Source: Deltaproteobacteria bacterium
Lineage (GTDB): Bacteria; Desulfobacterota; DSM-4660; Desulfatiglandales; HGW-15
Length of the DNA: 45,627 bases
Assembly (NCBI GenBank): GCA_020060215.1
Contig: JAGVAP010000057.1
Location: 1 to 45,627 of the forward strand
Direction of reading: 5' to 3'
The notes under the pieces are model-generated. The model worked only from the letters and a program-made list of their open reading frames with translations, searched no databases and was not told the DNA's origin. This document shows positions 33,540 to 41,608 of this stretch, in pieces. The stretch's first letter is position 1; each line of letters opens with the position of its first letter. Position numbers and translations under genes: made by a program.

Positions 33540-33740
33540 CTAGACGACCGTGACGTTCGCTGCAGCGGGGCCTTTCTTCCCTTTCTCGATCTCAAAGGTC
33601 ACCTTGTCCCCCTCTTTGAGGGACTTGAACCCGCTGCCATTGATAGCGGTGTGATGGACAAATACATCAGGACCGCCTTCCTGCTGAATAAAGCCAAAGC
33701 CCTTTTGGTCGTTAAACCACTTGACCGTCCCATTCGCCAT
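33540..33740 (-). CDS. Cold-shock protein (CspA family)
   Basis: A 66-aa cold-shock-domain protein that binds single-stranded RNA/DNA and melts RNA structure. RNP1 is KGFGFIQ and RNP2 is VFVHH, with the family start [11 protein letters not shown] chose the ATG at 33740, nine bases after GGAGG; the ATG at 33749 abuts the ribosome site. A good terminator follows. The gene is preceded by a fairly long non-coding leader. Confidence 0.95.
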   Translation of the reverse strand: MANGTVKWFNDQKGFGFIQQEGGPDVFVHHTAINGSGFKSLKEGDKVTFEIEKGKKGPAAANVTVV

Positions 33741-33844
33741 TGGTGACATCCTCCTTCAAAAGGTTACGTATTCCAGTCCAGGAAATTCCAGGTTCGGACA
33801 GGTTGCCACTGCTGGCCAATGGACCTTCCTCTCCAAAACGAACC

Positions 33845-33864
33845 GGCTCGCCCAAAGGCGAGCC
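33845..33864 (-). terminator. Possible terminator of the molybdopterin oxidoreductase gene
   Basis: GGCTCGCC (33845-33852) pairs perfectly with GGCGAGCC (33857-33864) around a CAAA loop. On the minus strand it is followed by GGTTCGTTTTGG, a weak T run. It is 148 bases after the oxidoreductase stop and before the cold-shock gene, so it could instead be a leader hairpin of the latter. Confidence 0.4.
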
Positions 33865-34011
33865 AGAAAGAATACTACCCCTCCTGCATCGGAGAGTCAA
33901 GCTATTCCTTGGACATGTACGTCTTTTTGCCCCCCGTCATGAACACGAGCTCATCCATTAGACACCCCATCTCATCGGCCTCCTGGTTCATTTCCGCGGC
34001 TGCGGTGGCGG

Positions 34012-36090
34012 CTACTTCGGCGCCTCCTGTCCCCCGTCCCCGACCTTTTCAACCCGGCACATGAAGGTGCGCCCCGAAGGAGCGCCGGTCATGGGGTTGC
34101 GCCGATCGTCGTCGGTCAGGAGGTTCAGGCTGGACTCGGGACGGTAATCCCCCCAGCCCCAGGCGATCCGTATGACGCCGGGACGGATGACATCCAAGAC
34201 GTTGGCCTTCATGCGGATGCGGCCCCGCGGCGACTCGACCGAGACCTGGTCCCCCGTTCCGATTCCGAGCCGCCGTGCATCCGCGGGGTGGATATCGATC
34301 GCGCAGCCCTTCTCCTTCTGCAGGAGCGAAGGGATTACCCTGTACTGGGAGTTGACGAAGCGGTTGGTTCGGGCCCCGCTGATGCCGATGAGCGGGTAGC
34401 TGTCCTCCTGGTCCGTGAAACTGAGGGGCGCCCGCAGAAATCCGTGCAGATAGGGAACCGGATCGTGGCCATGACCCTGCAACGGCGCTGAGTGGAATTC
34501 GACTTTTCCGCTGCGGGTCCTGAAGCCTTCGGTCTGGAACTTCCTGTGCATCACGACTCCTGCTGCGACCCCGCCGGGGCTTTCCCGCACCATGGCCACG
34601 GTGACTCCGCTCGGTTCGAGCTGGTAGTCAATGGCTTCTTCCGCTGTGTTCCATGGGAAGTCGTCCTCCAGGCCGAGTCTGCGGCCCAGGTCGAAGATGA
34701 TCTTCCACGTGGGCCTGCTCTCGCCCAGGGGTTCCATCACCTGTTCCTGGATCCTCACAGGGCTGCAACGGATACCGGCGCGGTTGAGCTGGGTGGTCTC
34801 AAAGCAGGTGGCTGCAGGAAGGATCACGTCCGCCATTTGCGCGGTCCGGGTCATGAAGAGGTCGCTCACGACGAGAAAATCGACCTTTTCAAGTGCTCTT
34901 CTGGCGCGGCCTGCGTCCATGAAGGTGACGAGGGGGTTCCCGGATTGGACGATCAGGGCTTTGATCGGGTAAGGCTTCTCGTCCAGAACGGCATCGATCA
35001 CGCAGGATTGCACCTGATGACCCCAGGTGGCGTGAAAGCGGTTGAACAAGGGGTAGTCCGCAGTGACCGGCTCGACGTCGTCGGGGAGACGCTCGCGCAG
35101 CTGGATGTTCCGGGTCGGCACCGGCTGAGGGACAAGGTCGCCCCCGGGGACGTCCAGGTTTCCGGTCAGTGCGCGCAGCATGGCCACAGCCCGCGTTGCG
35201 TCGAAGGAGTCGAGCTGCATGTCGAGCCCGTTGCCGTCGACGATGCAGGCCGGGCGGACGGTTGCGTAGGTCGTGACCGCCTCCCTGACCAACTCGGGGT
35301 CCAGCCAGATCTCGGGCGCTATCCGATCGATCGGGAACTTCCGCGCAGACTCTTTCAGCTGTTCAAAACCAATGGTCCATCGTTCTACGAAGTCCGCATC
35401 GTACAGGTGACGGGATATGATCTCGTTGACCATCGCCATCGCCAGCAGGCCGTCATGGGCCGGCTTGATCTGGAGCCAGATATCGGCCATCTCCGCGAAT
35501 CGGGTTCTCACAGGATCGACGACGATCAGCTTGGCGCCGTTTCTCTTCGCGTGAAGAATGGACTCTGCGGCGCCGAGCGCCGTGTCGAGGTCGTTTTTTC
35601 CCCAGATCAGGATGCACCGGGAATGGACCGCATCGGGCATGGTCATGGCCCCGTACACGGTGGTATGTGCAAAATCGCGACCGACAAAGCAGACCGACCC
35701 GTTACCGACACAGTTGGGCGACCCGAATGCGCTCATCAACCGGTTGGCATAGTCCCAAGGGGCACCCCAGTCCGCCGCCATGCCTCTCAGCCAGCATACG
35801 GATTGAGCGCCGTACTCCCTCTTGTACGAGAGAAGGCGGTCGGCGACCACCTCCAGGGCTTCGTCCCAGGAGGTTTGACGGAAACCATCTCCGGATGATC
35901 GGACGAGGGGGTGAAGGATCCGAAGTGGGGAATAGATCAGATCTGCTGCCGCTTCCAACTTGGGGCAGACCAGCCGCTCTTGGACCGGAAGGGGGGATTT
36001 TCTTGCGGCATGTACGAACCTTCCCTCCTCTGTTTCCACCTCGATGGGACAGCAGGCGGAGCAGAGACGGCAGACAGAATGGGTCTTCAT
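34012..36090 (-). CDS. Molybdopterin-dependent oxidoreductase (DMSO reductase family)
   Basis: A 692-aa protein with one N-terminal [4Fe-4S] site (Cys7, Cys10, Cys14, Cys42), the bis-MGD domains (WGKNDLDTALGAAESILHAK, KLIVVDPVRTRFAEMADIWL, QSGNPLVTFMDAG) and a C-terminal beta-barrel domain. The likely metal ligand is Cys134 in NGSVCFVGRDF. There is no Tat signal, so it should be cytoplasmic. The overall shape resembles formate-dehydrogenase/acetylene-hydratase-type enzymes; the substrate is not visible. No electron-transfer or membrane subunit lies beside it. It follows a methyltransferase by 34 bases, and a MobA-type fusion for the cofactor is 7 kb away. Confidence 0.88.
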   Translation of the reverse strand: MKTHSVCRLCSACCPIEVETEEGRFVHAARKSPLPVQERLVCPKLEAAADLIYSPLRILHPLVRSSGDGFRQTSWDEALEVVADRLLSYKREYGAQSVCWLRGMAADWGAPWDYANRLMSAFGSPNCVGNGSVCFVGRDFAHTTVYGAMTMPDAVHSRCILIWGKNDLDTALGAAESILHAKRNGAKLIVVDPVRTRFAEMADIWLQIKPAHDGLLAMAMVNEIISRHLYDADFVERWTIGFEQLKESARKFPIDRIAPEIWLDPELVREAVTTYATVRPACIVDGNGLDMQLDSFDATRAVAMLRALTGNLDVPGGDLVPQPVPTRNIQLRERLPDDVEPVTADYPLFNRFHATWGHQVQSCVIDAVLDEKPYPIKALIVQSGNPLVTFMDAGRARRALEKVDFLVVSDLFMTRTAQMADVILPAATCFETTQLNRAGIRCSPVRIQEQVMEPLGESRPTWKIIFDLGRRLGLEDDFPWNTAEEAIDYQLEPSGVTVAMVRESPGGVAAGVVMHRKFQTEGFRTRSGKVEFHSAPLQGHGHDPVPYLHGFLRAPLSFTDQEDSYPLIGISGARTNRFVNSQYRVIPSLLQKEKGCAIDIHPADARRLGIGTGDQVSVESPRGRIRMKANVLDVIRPGVIRIAWGWGDYRPESSLNLLTDDDRRNPMTGAPSGRTFMCRVEKVGDGGQEAPK

Positions 36091-36124
36091 GAGAAACCTC
36101 TCTTTCTATGCAGGGACCGGAGTA

Positions 36125-37066
36125 TCACCGGACGGCTTTGAGGTAGCAACTCCTGATCTGCTCGAAGTGGTTGGCATGGGTGCGGATCTTCCACCAAACC
36201 CGACCCTCCGTCTCAATGGTCCAACCCGGTTGAAGGAGACCGCCCTCCCCGGCCAGGATTCGCAGCAGGTGCTCGTGGCCACGGGAGGTATACGACCCCT
36301 CCTTTTGTCCGCCAAGCCAGTTGCCCTCAGGGGCCGCCTCTTCGGACCAGGAGAACGGGTCGGAGATCAGGAACTGCGCGCTTTTGCGACGCGTCACCCG
36401 ATCCGCTTCCATCAGATGCTTCATGGGCATGGGGACCTTGTCGATCAGGTTCAGGGAGGAGATGGAGGATGCGGTATTCGCCTTCAAGGGGAGCGCCAGC
36501 GCGTCGGCAACGATGAACTCGGCCTTGTGGCTTGGCCATTCAGCGGGAAGCACGAACTCGACCGTACGGGTCAGATGCCCCTCCTCCTTGAGAGTGATGT
36601 CCATACGGCGATGCAGCATGAGTTCCCTTGCCGCCTGAACAAATGCCCGGGAGGTATCAAGCCCGATCACGAAATCGGATTTCTTCGTCATCTCGAACGC
36701 GTGGCGGCCTACGGCACAACCGGCATCGATACAGATGCCGTCGTGGGGCGTCATGAGTCCAGCCCATACCTGATAGGCCTCGGAAGCATTCTCCTCTTTC
36801 AGGAGATCGCAGTAGTGGCTCCACAAGTAGGATGAAACCACGGGGGGCGTCTCGTACTTGTTGCCCTCGAAGCTCCGTCTCGATGGGTGCGCCGGGTCGA
36901 GCACCGCGATCCCTTGGCGGATGGGAAAATCCCCGGCACAGGATGAACAGCGCAGTCTGCCGGTGACAATATCGTCTCCCTGCAGTTCCTCGATCTGTGC
37001 GATCAGGCCTTTTTCTTCCGGGAGGCACACCGGGCAAGCGAGGATATCGAGCAATGTTCTTTTCAT
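36125..37066 (-). CDS. Methyltransferase with N-terminal Trm112-like zinc domain
   Basis: A 313-aa fusion. Residues 1-60 form a Trm112-like zinc ribbon: Cys11-x2-Cys14 (ACPVC) and Cys40-x2-Cys43 (CSSC), ending in IRQGIAVLDP. From about residue 75 there is a class I SAM methyltransferase with motif I in CIDAGCAVGRHAFEM, the ribose acid in VIGLDTS, and VADALALPL. Trm112 is usually a separate activator of methyltransferases; here it is built in. It is transcribed ahead of the molybdopterin oxidoreductase (34-base gap), so the two are probably an operon and the methyltransferase may modify the enzyme or its substrate. That is inference. Confidence 0.8.
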   Translation of the reverse strand: MKRTLLDILACPVCLPEEKGLIAQIEELQGDDIVTGRLRCSSCAGDFPIRQGIAVLDPAHPSRRSFEGNKYETPPVVSSYLWSHYCDLLKEENASEAYQVWAGLMTPHDGICIDAGCAVGRHAFEMTKKSDFVIGLDTSRAFVQAARELMLHRRMDITLKEEGHLTRTVEFVLPAEWPSHKAEFIVADALALPLKANTASSISSLNLIDKVPMPMKHLMEADRVTRRKSAQFLISDPFSWSEEAAPEGNWLGGQKEGSYTSRGHEHLLRILAGEGGLLQPGWTIETEGRVWWKIRTHANHFEQIRSCYLKAVR

Positions 37067-37353
37067 CGTTCTCTCTCCGGGACAGCGAGATTGGATCCAT
37101 ACCGATCGTTCAGCGTCTTTACGAGGGCCGCTACCCTGGGGCTTATCCCTGTCGATCTTTGAGAATATAATTTGGAATTATCCAAAATCCAGTTTCTTTC
37201 TGAGACGCCACTCCAAGTCCGGCCTAACGAGCTCACTTCCCCACAGGCAACCCGGCCTTCACCGCCCACTCGGACCAGCCCGCGTCATCCCGGGCTGCCG
37301 CAAGCACAAACCCCGGTCAAGGCACCGGGGAGCCGGCCACGGGCGGGGTCGCC

Positions 37354-37383
37354 TTGACTTTCCCGTTTCCGTATTCATATTAG
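37354..37383 (+). promoter_or_regulatory. Likely sigma-70 promoter of the Cys-rich mini-protein
   Basis: TTGACT at 37354-37359 and TATTAG at 37378-37383 with an 18-base spacer, 56 bases before the ATG at 37440. The rest of the gap (37067-37353) holds a GC hairpin, CCCCGGT-caaggc-ACCGGGG near 37312-37331, and an AT-rich patch near 37165-37185 that may carry the divergent methyltransferase promoter. Confidence 0.4.
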
Positions 37384-37439
37384 GCCAATCATTTTCATAG
37401 GGGCCGACCGACACTGATCAAGCGAAAGGAGACTGAACG

Positions 37440-37661
37440 ATGGCTTACACCTGCAAGAACTGTGGTGCGGTAGCGAACGATCCGGGTCACTTGTGCAACC
37501 CCTGCGGCGATGAGAGCAAGTGCTCCTTCTGCGGGGCCTCGGCCGCCGATCCGAAGCACATGTGCAAAGACAAACTCGCGGCGATGAAATACGTGTGCCA
37601 GGGGTGCGGAAGGGTCGCCATGGAGAAAGAGCATCTCTGCAACCCTTCCGCGATCGCCTGA
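37440..37661 (+). CDS. Cys-rich mini-protein with three tandem CxxC-x8-HxC knuckles
   Basis: A 73-aa protein made of three copies of the same 15-residue unit: CKNCGAVANDPGHLC, CSFCGASAADPKHMC and CQGCGRVAMEKEHLC. Each has Cys-x2-Cys-x8-His-x-Cys spacing, which can bind one zinc as a CCHC knuckle. AAGGAG precedes the ATG, a promoter lies upstream and a strong terminator right after, so it is a self-contained transcription unit. I do not know its function; nucleic-acid or protein binding through zinc is the simplest guess. Confidence 0.8.
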   Translation: MAYTCKNCGAVANDPGHLCNPCGDESKCSFCGASAADPKHMCKDKLAAMKYVCQGCGRVAMEKEHLCNPSAIA

Positions 37662-37679
37662 GCGGCAGGAACCTTTTGG

Positions 37680-37705
37680 GGCGGCATGGAAGTGCCGCCT
37701 TTTTT
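37680..37705 (+). terminator. Rho-independent terminator
   Basis: GGCGGCA (37680-37686) and TGCCGCC (37693-37699) form a seven-base stem with a TGGAAG loop followed by TTTTTT (37700-37705). It ends the Cys-rich mini-protein gene, and the next gene's ATG starts one base after the T run. Confidence 0.88.
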
Positions 37706-37706
37706 C

Positions 37707-38402
37707 ATGGCAAGCGCTCGACGGATACTTGAAAGGCAGTGGCTCCATGCGGGGCTCCTGGCCGGGCTTCTCGCAGGCATGGCGCTGGTCGGCGAATCGG
37801 ACCGGGTCAGGAGCGGAGAGCTCTGGGGGATCGCGACTCCGGCGTGGCTGTGGCTATCGGTCGCGATCGCCGTCATCCACCAGGTCTTCGTCTGGTTCTG
37901 CTGGCGCACCCAGCTGCACGGCTCCCTGCTCACCCGGATCCTTGGGGATCTGGGGTTTCCCCTGTACGCCTTCGGCTTCTCGGCCCTGGGCATCTCCAGG
38001 GTAGTCTTGGTCTTTCTCCTGGCGGTTTCGAACCGGAACACGCTGCCGATGGACCTCGCCGTTCTCAGGATCCTTGCCATCCTTGCGGCGATTCCGGCGG
38101 TCTATCTCTTCTATTCGGTGAAGCGCTATTTCGGCTTCAGGCGCGCCTTCGGGATCGACCACTTCGACGAAGTTTATCGGACCCTGCCTTTTGTCCGGAA
38201 GGGCATCTTTCGCTTTACCCGCAACGGCATGTATACTTATGGCTTCCTCATCCTGTGGGTTCCCGCCCTCTGGTGGGCGTCACTGGGAGCATTGTGCGCC
38301 GCCCTGTTCAACCACCTCTATGTCTGGGTCCACTACTACTCGACCGAGCTTCCGGACATGAAGCGCATCTACGGCCAAGCGCGGGCTGTTGAGCAGAAAT
38401 GA
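37707..38402 (+). CDS. PEMT/ICMT-like membrane methyltransferase
   Basis: A 231-aa membrane protein with about five hydrophobic segments and the C-terminal signature of the phospholipid/isoprenylcysteine methyltransferase superfamily: GIFRFTRNGMYTYGFLIL (the RNGMY motif), ALFNHLYVWVHYYSTELPD and MKRIYG. Such enzymes methylate lipid headgroups or prenyl-cysteine with SAM. I chose the ATG at 37707 because the upstream ATG at 37686 lies inside the terminator hairpin. No clear ribosome site is seen; translation may depend on read-through or a leaderless start. Confidence 0.7.
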   Translation: MASARRILERQWLHAGLLAGLLAGMALVGESDRVRSGELWGIATPAWLWLSVAIAVIHQVFVWFCWRTQLHGSLLTRILGDLGFPLYAFGFSALGISRVVLVFLLAVSNRNTLPMDLAVLRILAILAAIPAVYLFYSVKRYFGFRRAFGIDHFDEVYRTLPFVRKGIFRFTRNGMYTYGFLILWVPALWWASLGALCAALFNHLYVWVHYYSTELPDMKRIYGQARAVEQK

Positions 38403-38431
38403 TTCGTAGAACGATTCCCAATGGGGTTTCC

Positions 38432-38534
38432 TGTAGGATGGGTGGCGCGGAGGGAAACTTATCGGTCTTGTGGTTTTTGGGCATGCCCGGTCGTTCGAAT
38501 CGATGGGTTTCGCTCCGCTCCACCCATCCTACGA
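38432..38534. repeat. Dispersed inverted repeat, 'GTAGGATGGGT...ACCCATCCTAC' family, copy 1
   Basis: The left arm 38432-38460 (TGTAGGATGGGTGGCGCGGA...) and right arm 38501-38534 (CGATGGGTTTCGCTCCGCTC...) are imperfect inverted copies ending in GTAGGAT/ATCCTAC. Related arms are at 15389-15523 (decayed) and 41426-41450 (partial). This type of repeat is common in proteobacterial genomes and may be REP-like. Confidence 0.7.
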
Positions 38535-38586
38535 TGCTGTGCTAGTGGTGTTGGTGATGGAGTAGTAGAGTGCTGGAAGGACCTGG

Positions 38587-38715
38587 CAGGCTGCTGAAAG
38601 GGCCTTTTTCGCCAGCCCGGTGAAAACCGTGGATTCAGAAGCACATGAAATCCCTGGGTTCCGGCTTCCGCCGCAATCACGACGAAAGCGCCTGGGGCAG
38701 TTTTTCAGCAACCTG
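38587..38715. repeat. Possible MITE-like element with 13-bp inverted ends
   Basis: CAGGCTGCTGAAA (38587-38599) is repeated inverted, with one mismatch, at 38703-38715 (TTTCAGCAACCTG). Between them the sequence is non-coding and includes GTTCCGGCTTCCGCC, typical of dispersed genomic repeats. It fills the gap between the PEMT-like gene and the glycosyltransferase; the rest of the gap to 38882 holds no gene. Confidence 0.45.
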
Positions 38716-38882
38716 ATAGAGGAGGATGAAGACTGAAACGAGGATCAAGAAGATCGGCCGATGAAAGGATGGGTCATGGTGGAGCAGGACGGGTTCCGGG
38801 CGGAGCATGAACCGGTCGGATGGCTGAACCAGGCCAGGGAATTCGCCAGTGCTCTGCCGCCCAAGTGAACCCTCGTCGCGGG

Positions 38883-40088
38883 TCAATTCTCCTTTTCAAC
38901 GCACTCCGTCAGCCTTTCCTGAAAATCGGGGAGCGCCGCCGCAATCCGGACCCATGCCGGCAGCATGGGGATCCCTACCGGGTCCTTGATGAATTCGACC
39001 ACGGCCGCCCGCAGCGCGCCGACGAAGGCCTCCACTGCTTCGATCTCCTCGTGTCGGTCATAAGAAAGACCGTTCAGCAAGGCCAGGGCATGGTATTTCT
39101 CGATGGCGACCCTCGCCTCCTGGATGTAAGCGGTTTGTACCGTTCTGAAGAATCCACTGCTCATGACCATCCCGTCCTGGGTCAGCACCCGGAACAGCGC
39201 CTTGGCGATATCCCCGGCCATGCGGATGAGCCCCTCCCCGGGCCGGCTCTTCTCCATGACCTGATGTTTGTGCTCGTAGCGCTCGGCCAGCTCCACCTGA
39301 CAGACGCGGTTCACACTGGCCCGCTGGTAGACCTCGCTCAGCAGGGAGACTTCGAGACCCCAGGTGGGGGAAATGCGGATCCCTCTTGCCAGGCTCGCGA
39401 TCATGGCAAATTCGCCCGAGAGGGCATACCGGAATCCGTCCAGATAGGAGAGGAACGGGTTGAATCCGATGATGCGCCTCAGTGTCCGGATCAGCGGGGT
39501 GTAGAAGAGCCTCGTGACCCTGCCGTACATCTTCCCTTCGACCCTGCAGTAATAGCCCTTGCTGAACTCGAACTCCGTGGCCCGGTGGACCACGGGATAG
39601 AGGAGCCGGGCCAGCATTTCCCGGTTGTAGTTCAGGATGTCGCAATCGTGCAGGGCCAGGGCATGCAGATCCTGCTCCGCCAGGATGTATCCCATGGCCA
39701 TCCATACGGAGCGGCCTTTCCCCGGGAAATCCAGCTGGAAGTCGGACTTCATCAGATCACGGTACAGCCCCTTCACCGCCGGCCCGTCGTGCCAGATCAC
39801 CCGCACCTCCGTAGGCAGTTCGGACATCAGCCTCTTGGCCCTTTGAAAATCCGTTCTCCCGGCCCTGTCCAGAGACAGGACGATTCGGTGCAGGTAGGGG
39901 ACCTTCTTCAGCTCGCCGATGATCCTGGGCATGGACGGCGTCTCGAACTCGGAAAACAGGGCGGGGAGGAGGAGTACGATCTTTCTGCTCTTGCTCAGGT
40001 GGCGCAACTCCTCTTCGATCTCCTCCGTCGGCCTGTCACACAGCTTCTGAAGGGTCGTGATCATCCCGTGCTGCCAGAAATCGTTCAT
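38883..40088 (-). CDS. Glucosyl-3-phosphoglycerate synthase-like glycosyltransferase
   Basis: A 401-aa GT-A fold glycosyltransferase. Visible are VLLLPALFSEFE, PGKGRSVW (nucleotide-sugar loop, residues 122-128), the metal-binding DxD as Asp148-Cys-Asp150 (LHDCDIL), KGYYCRVEGKMYGRVTRL, GEFAMI and WGLEVSLLSEVY, then VELAERYEHKHQ. This order matches GpgS (GT81), which joins glucose from NDP-glucose to 3-phosphoglycerate. Its ATG directly follows the stop of the upstream glycosyltransferase (TAGATG), so the two are coupled. With a HAD phosphatase nearby, a glucosylglycerate-type compatible solute is likely. The exact sugar is not certain. Confidence 0.7.
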   Translation of the reverse strand: MNDFWQHGMITTLQKLCDRPTEEIEEELRHLSKSRKIVLLLPALFSEFETPSMPRIIGELKKVPYLHRIVLSLDRAGRTDFQRAKRLMSELPTEVRVIWHDGPAVKGLYRDLMKSDFQLDFPGKGRSVWMAMGYILAEQDLHALALHDCDILNYNREMLARLLYPVVHRATEFEFSKGYYCRVEGKMYGRVTRLFYTPLIRTLRRIIGFNPFLSYLDGFRYALSGEFAMIASLARGIRISPTWGLEVSLLSEVYQRASVNRVCQVELAERYEHKHQVMEKSRPGEGLIRMAGDIAKALFRVLTQDGMVMSSGFFRTVQTAYIQEARVAIEKYHALALLNGLSYDRHEEIEAVEAFVGALRAAVVEFIKDPVGIPMLPAWVRIAAALPDFQERLTECVEKEN

Positions 40089-41342
40089 CTACCCCTCCTT
40101 TTTCCATAGGGAGAGGAGGTACTCCTTTGCCTCCTCAAAGGCCGTCGCATTCATTTCAAACCGTCTCTCCGCCTCCTCCGGGCTCAGGTCCTTCAACTCG
40201 TTCACCAGGGAGGCGACCCGGGCATTGTAGAGGGGAACCATGGTATCGAGCACCTTGAACCGCTGCCGGGGCGTGGAGCGGAAGGCCCCTGCATAGCCGT
40301 AGACGATGCGAACCCACGTATCCAGCGGAAGGAGGAATCTGTCCTTCTTGTTCACGCCATGCAGGGACCGGATGACATCCATGTCTCTTTTTTCAAGGAG
40401 CCGCTGCCAGAGGGTATGGAAATTCCGGTAACCCACATGGAAGTATTCGATGAGACCTTCCGTGTCGATCTCGAAGGCCGCCGGATCCTGGACGATCTCT
40501 TCGCCCAGGATCGGCACGTCCTCCGAACCCCGCACCTTCTGCCAGTAATCCTCGTGCCGCTCCATGAGCTGGAAGATGGTTCCGACCACCTGCCTGAACA
40601 TGGGTCCCAGATCGGCGGCAGGATCTTTTTCGCCGTGGACCTTGATCCCGAGCCTGGCCTGGCAGATCCTGAAGCCGTGGACGATGGCGGTGGTGGTCAT
40701 CCAGATGTCGATCCCGAACCTGGCTGCGTCCGTTTCCCAGACGTCCTGATCCATGAACAGCTTGATCAGTCGCTTGGAGATCCCGAAGTCCCCCCCGATC
40801 GGCTGGCGGATGCGGAGCCCGTAAAGCGCCCTGGTGAGGTTGTACGCGACGGTGTTCGTGATGGTGCCGTCCAGCTTGAAGCGCCGATAATAGGGGGCTA
40901 CCAGGTCGTAACCGTCCATGACAGGCTCGATCACGTTCCTGACCCACTCGGGCTTGATGGAAACGAGGTCTGAATCAAAGACGGCGACGGCTTTCGCATG
41001 GAGAAATTCCGCCACCTCGAAAACGGCCCTCAGGCCGGAGCCCTTGCCGGGGATGCCCCGATAGATGGTGACGATCTTTTCGATGTTGTACGAATGGATC
41101 TGAACCAGGTTGGCGATCTCTCTGGAATCATCCGTCGATCCGCCGTCGGAGACCATGATGACGGCCTTGGAATCGCCGTAATACCTGCTCAGTCCTTCGG
41201 CCACCGACTGGATGACGTGGACGATACTCGAGCCGCTGAAATAGGAGGGTATCCCGATGACGATATCAGCAAAGCGAAGCCGCTCGATCGTTTTCCTGAC
41301 GTGTTCCCTGATGGCCGTTGAAAATCTCGGTTCAGAATGCAT
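40089..41342 (-). CDS. Family 2-type glycosyltransferase of the solute cluster
   Basis: A 417-aa GT-A glycosyltransferase: VIGIPSYFSGSSIVHVIQ, MVSDGGSTDDS, GIPGKGSGLRAVFEV, the DxD as Asp123-Ser-Asp125 (VFDSDLV), IRQPIGGDFGISKRL and WETDAARFGIDIWM. The C-terminal 130 residues are helical. It resembles mannosylglycerate-/mannosylglucosylglycerate-synthase-like enzymes more than wall glycosyltransferases, but only weakly. I chose the ATG at 41342 after GGAAGG; the frame is open 158 codons upstream into the repeat region, with no likeness. It is translationally coupled to the GpgS-like gene. Confidence 0.75.
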   Translation of the reverse strand: MHSEPRFSTAIREHVRKTIERLRFADIVIGIPSYFSGSSIVHVIQSVAEGLSRYYGDSKAVIMVSDGGSTDDSREIANLVQIHSYNIEKIVTIYRGIPGKGSGLRAVFEVAEFLHAKAVAVFDSDLVSIKPEWVRNVIEPVMDGYDLVAPYYRRFKLDGTITNTVAYNLTRALYGLRIRQPIGGDFGISKRLIKLFMDQDVWETDAARFGIDIWMTTTAIVHGFRICQARLGIKVHGEKDPAADLGPMFRQVVGTIFQLMERHEDYWQKVRGSEDVPILGEEIVQDPAAFEIDTEGLIEYFHVGYRNFHTLWQRLLEKRDMDVIRSLHGVNKKDRFLLPLDTWVRIVYGYAGAFRSTPRQRFKVLDTMVPLYNARVASLVNELKDLSPEEAERRFEMNATAFEEAKEYLLSLWKKEG

Positions 41343-41425
41343 CGGCTTTCCTTCCCCATGATCTCCGATTGGATACGAATCGCGGAGTAGCAATGGTTTT
41401 CGCTGTCTTGACCCCAGTCCGAGTA

Positions 41426-41569
41426 GATGGGTTTCGCTCCGCCCATCCTGCAGGTATTCGTCGGCGGTGCGATCGAAAGGCCGACCGGTCATCCATTCCC
41501 CCGGAGCAAGCCCCTGCTTGCGGTTCATTCGGTGCCGGGGAAGATCGCAAGCGGAGCTTGCTCCTACAG
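41426..41569. repeat. Two repeat families side by side inside the solute cluster
   Basis: Bases 41426-41450 (GATGGGTTTCGCTCC then GCCCATCCTG) are a part copy of the 38432-38534 repeat. Bases 41501-41569 are copy 2 of the 26148-26220 palindrome: left arm CCGGAGCAAGCCCCTGCTTG, right arm AAGCGGAGCTTGCTCCTACA. Together they split the phosphatase gene from the two glycosyltransferase genes, on a 266-base gap (41343-41608) with no gene. Confidence 0.7.
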
Positions 41570-41608
41570 CAGACCACGAGAGCCGAAAAGCCTGCACTCG
41601 CTGATCGC

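Noticed and set aside
34492..35898. 468-codon plus-strand frame opposite the molybdopterin enzyme
   Set aside because: Antisense shadow with no recognisable domain.
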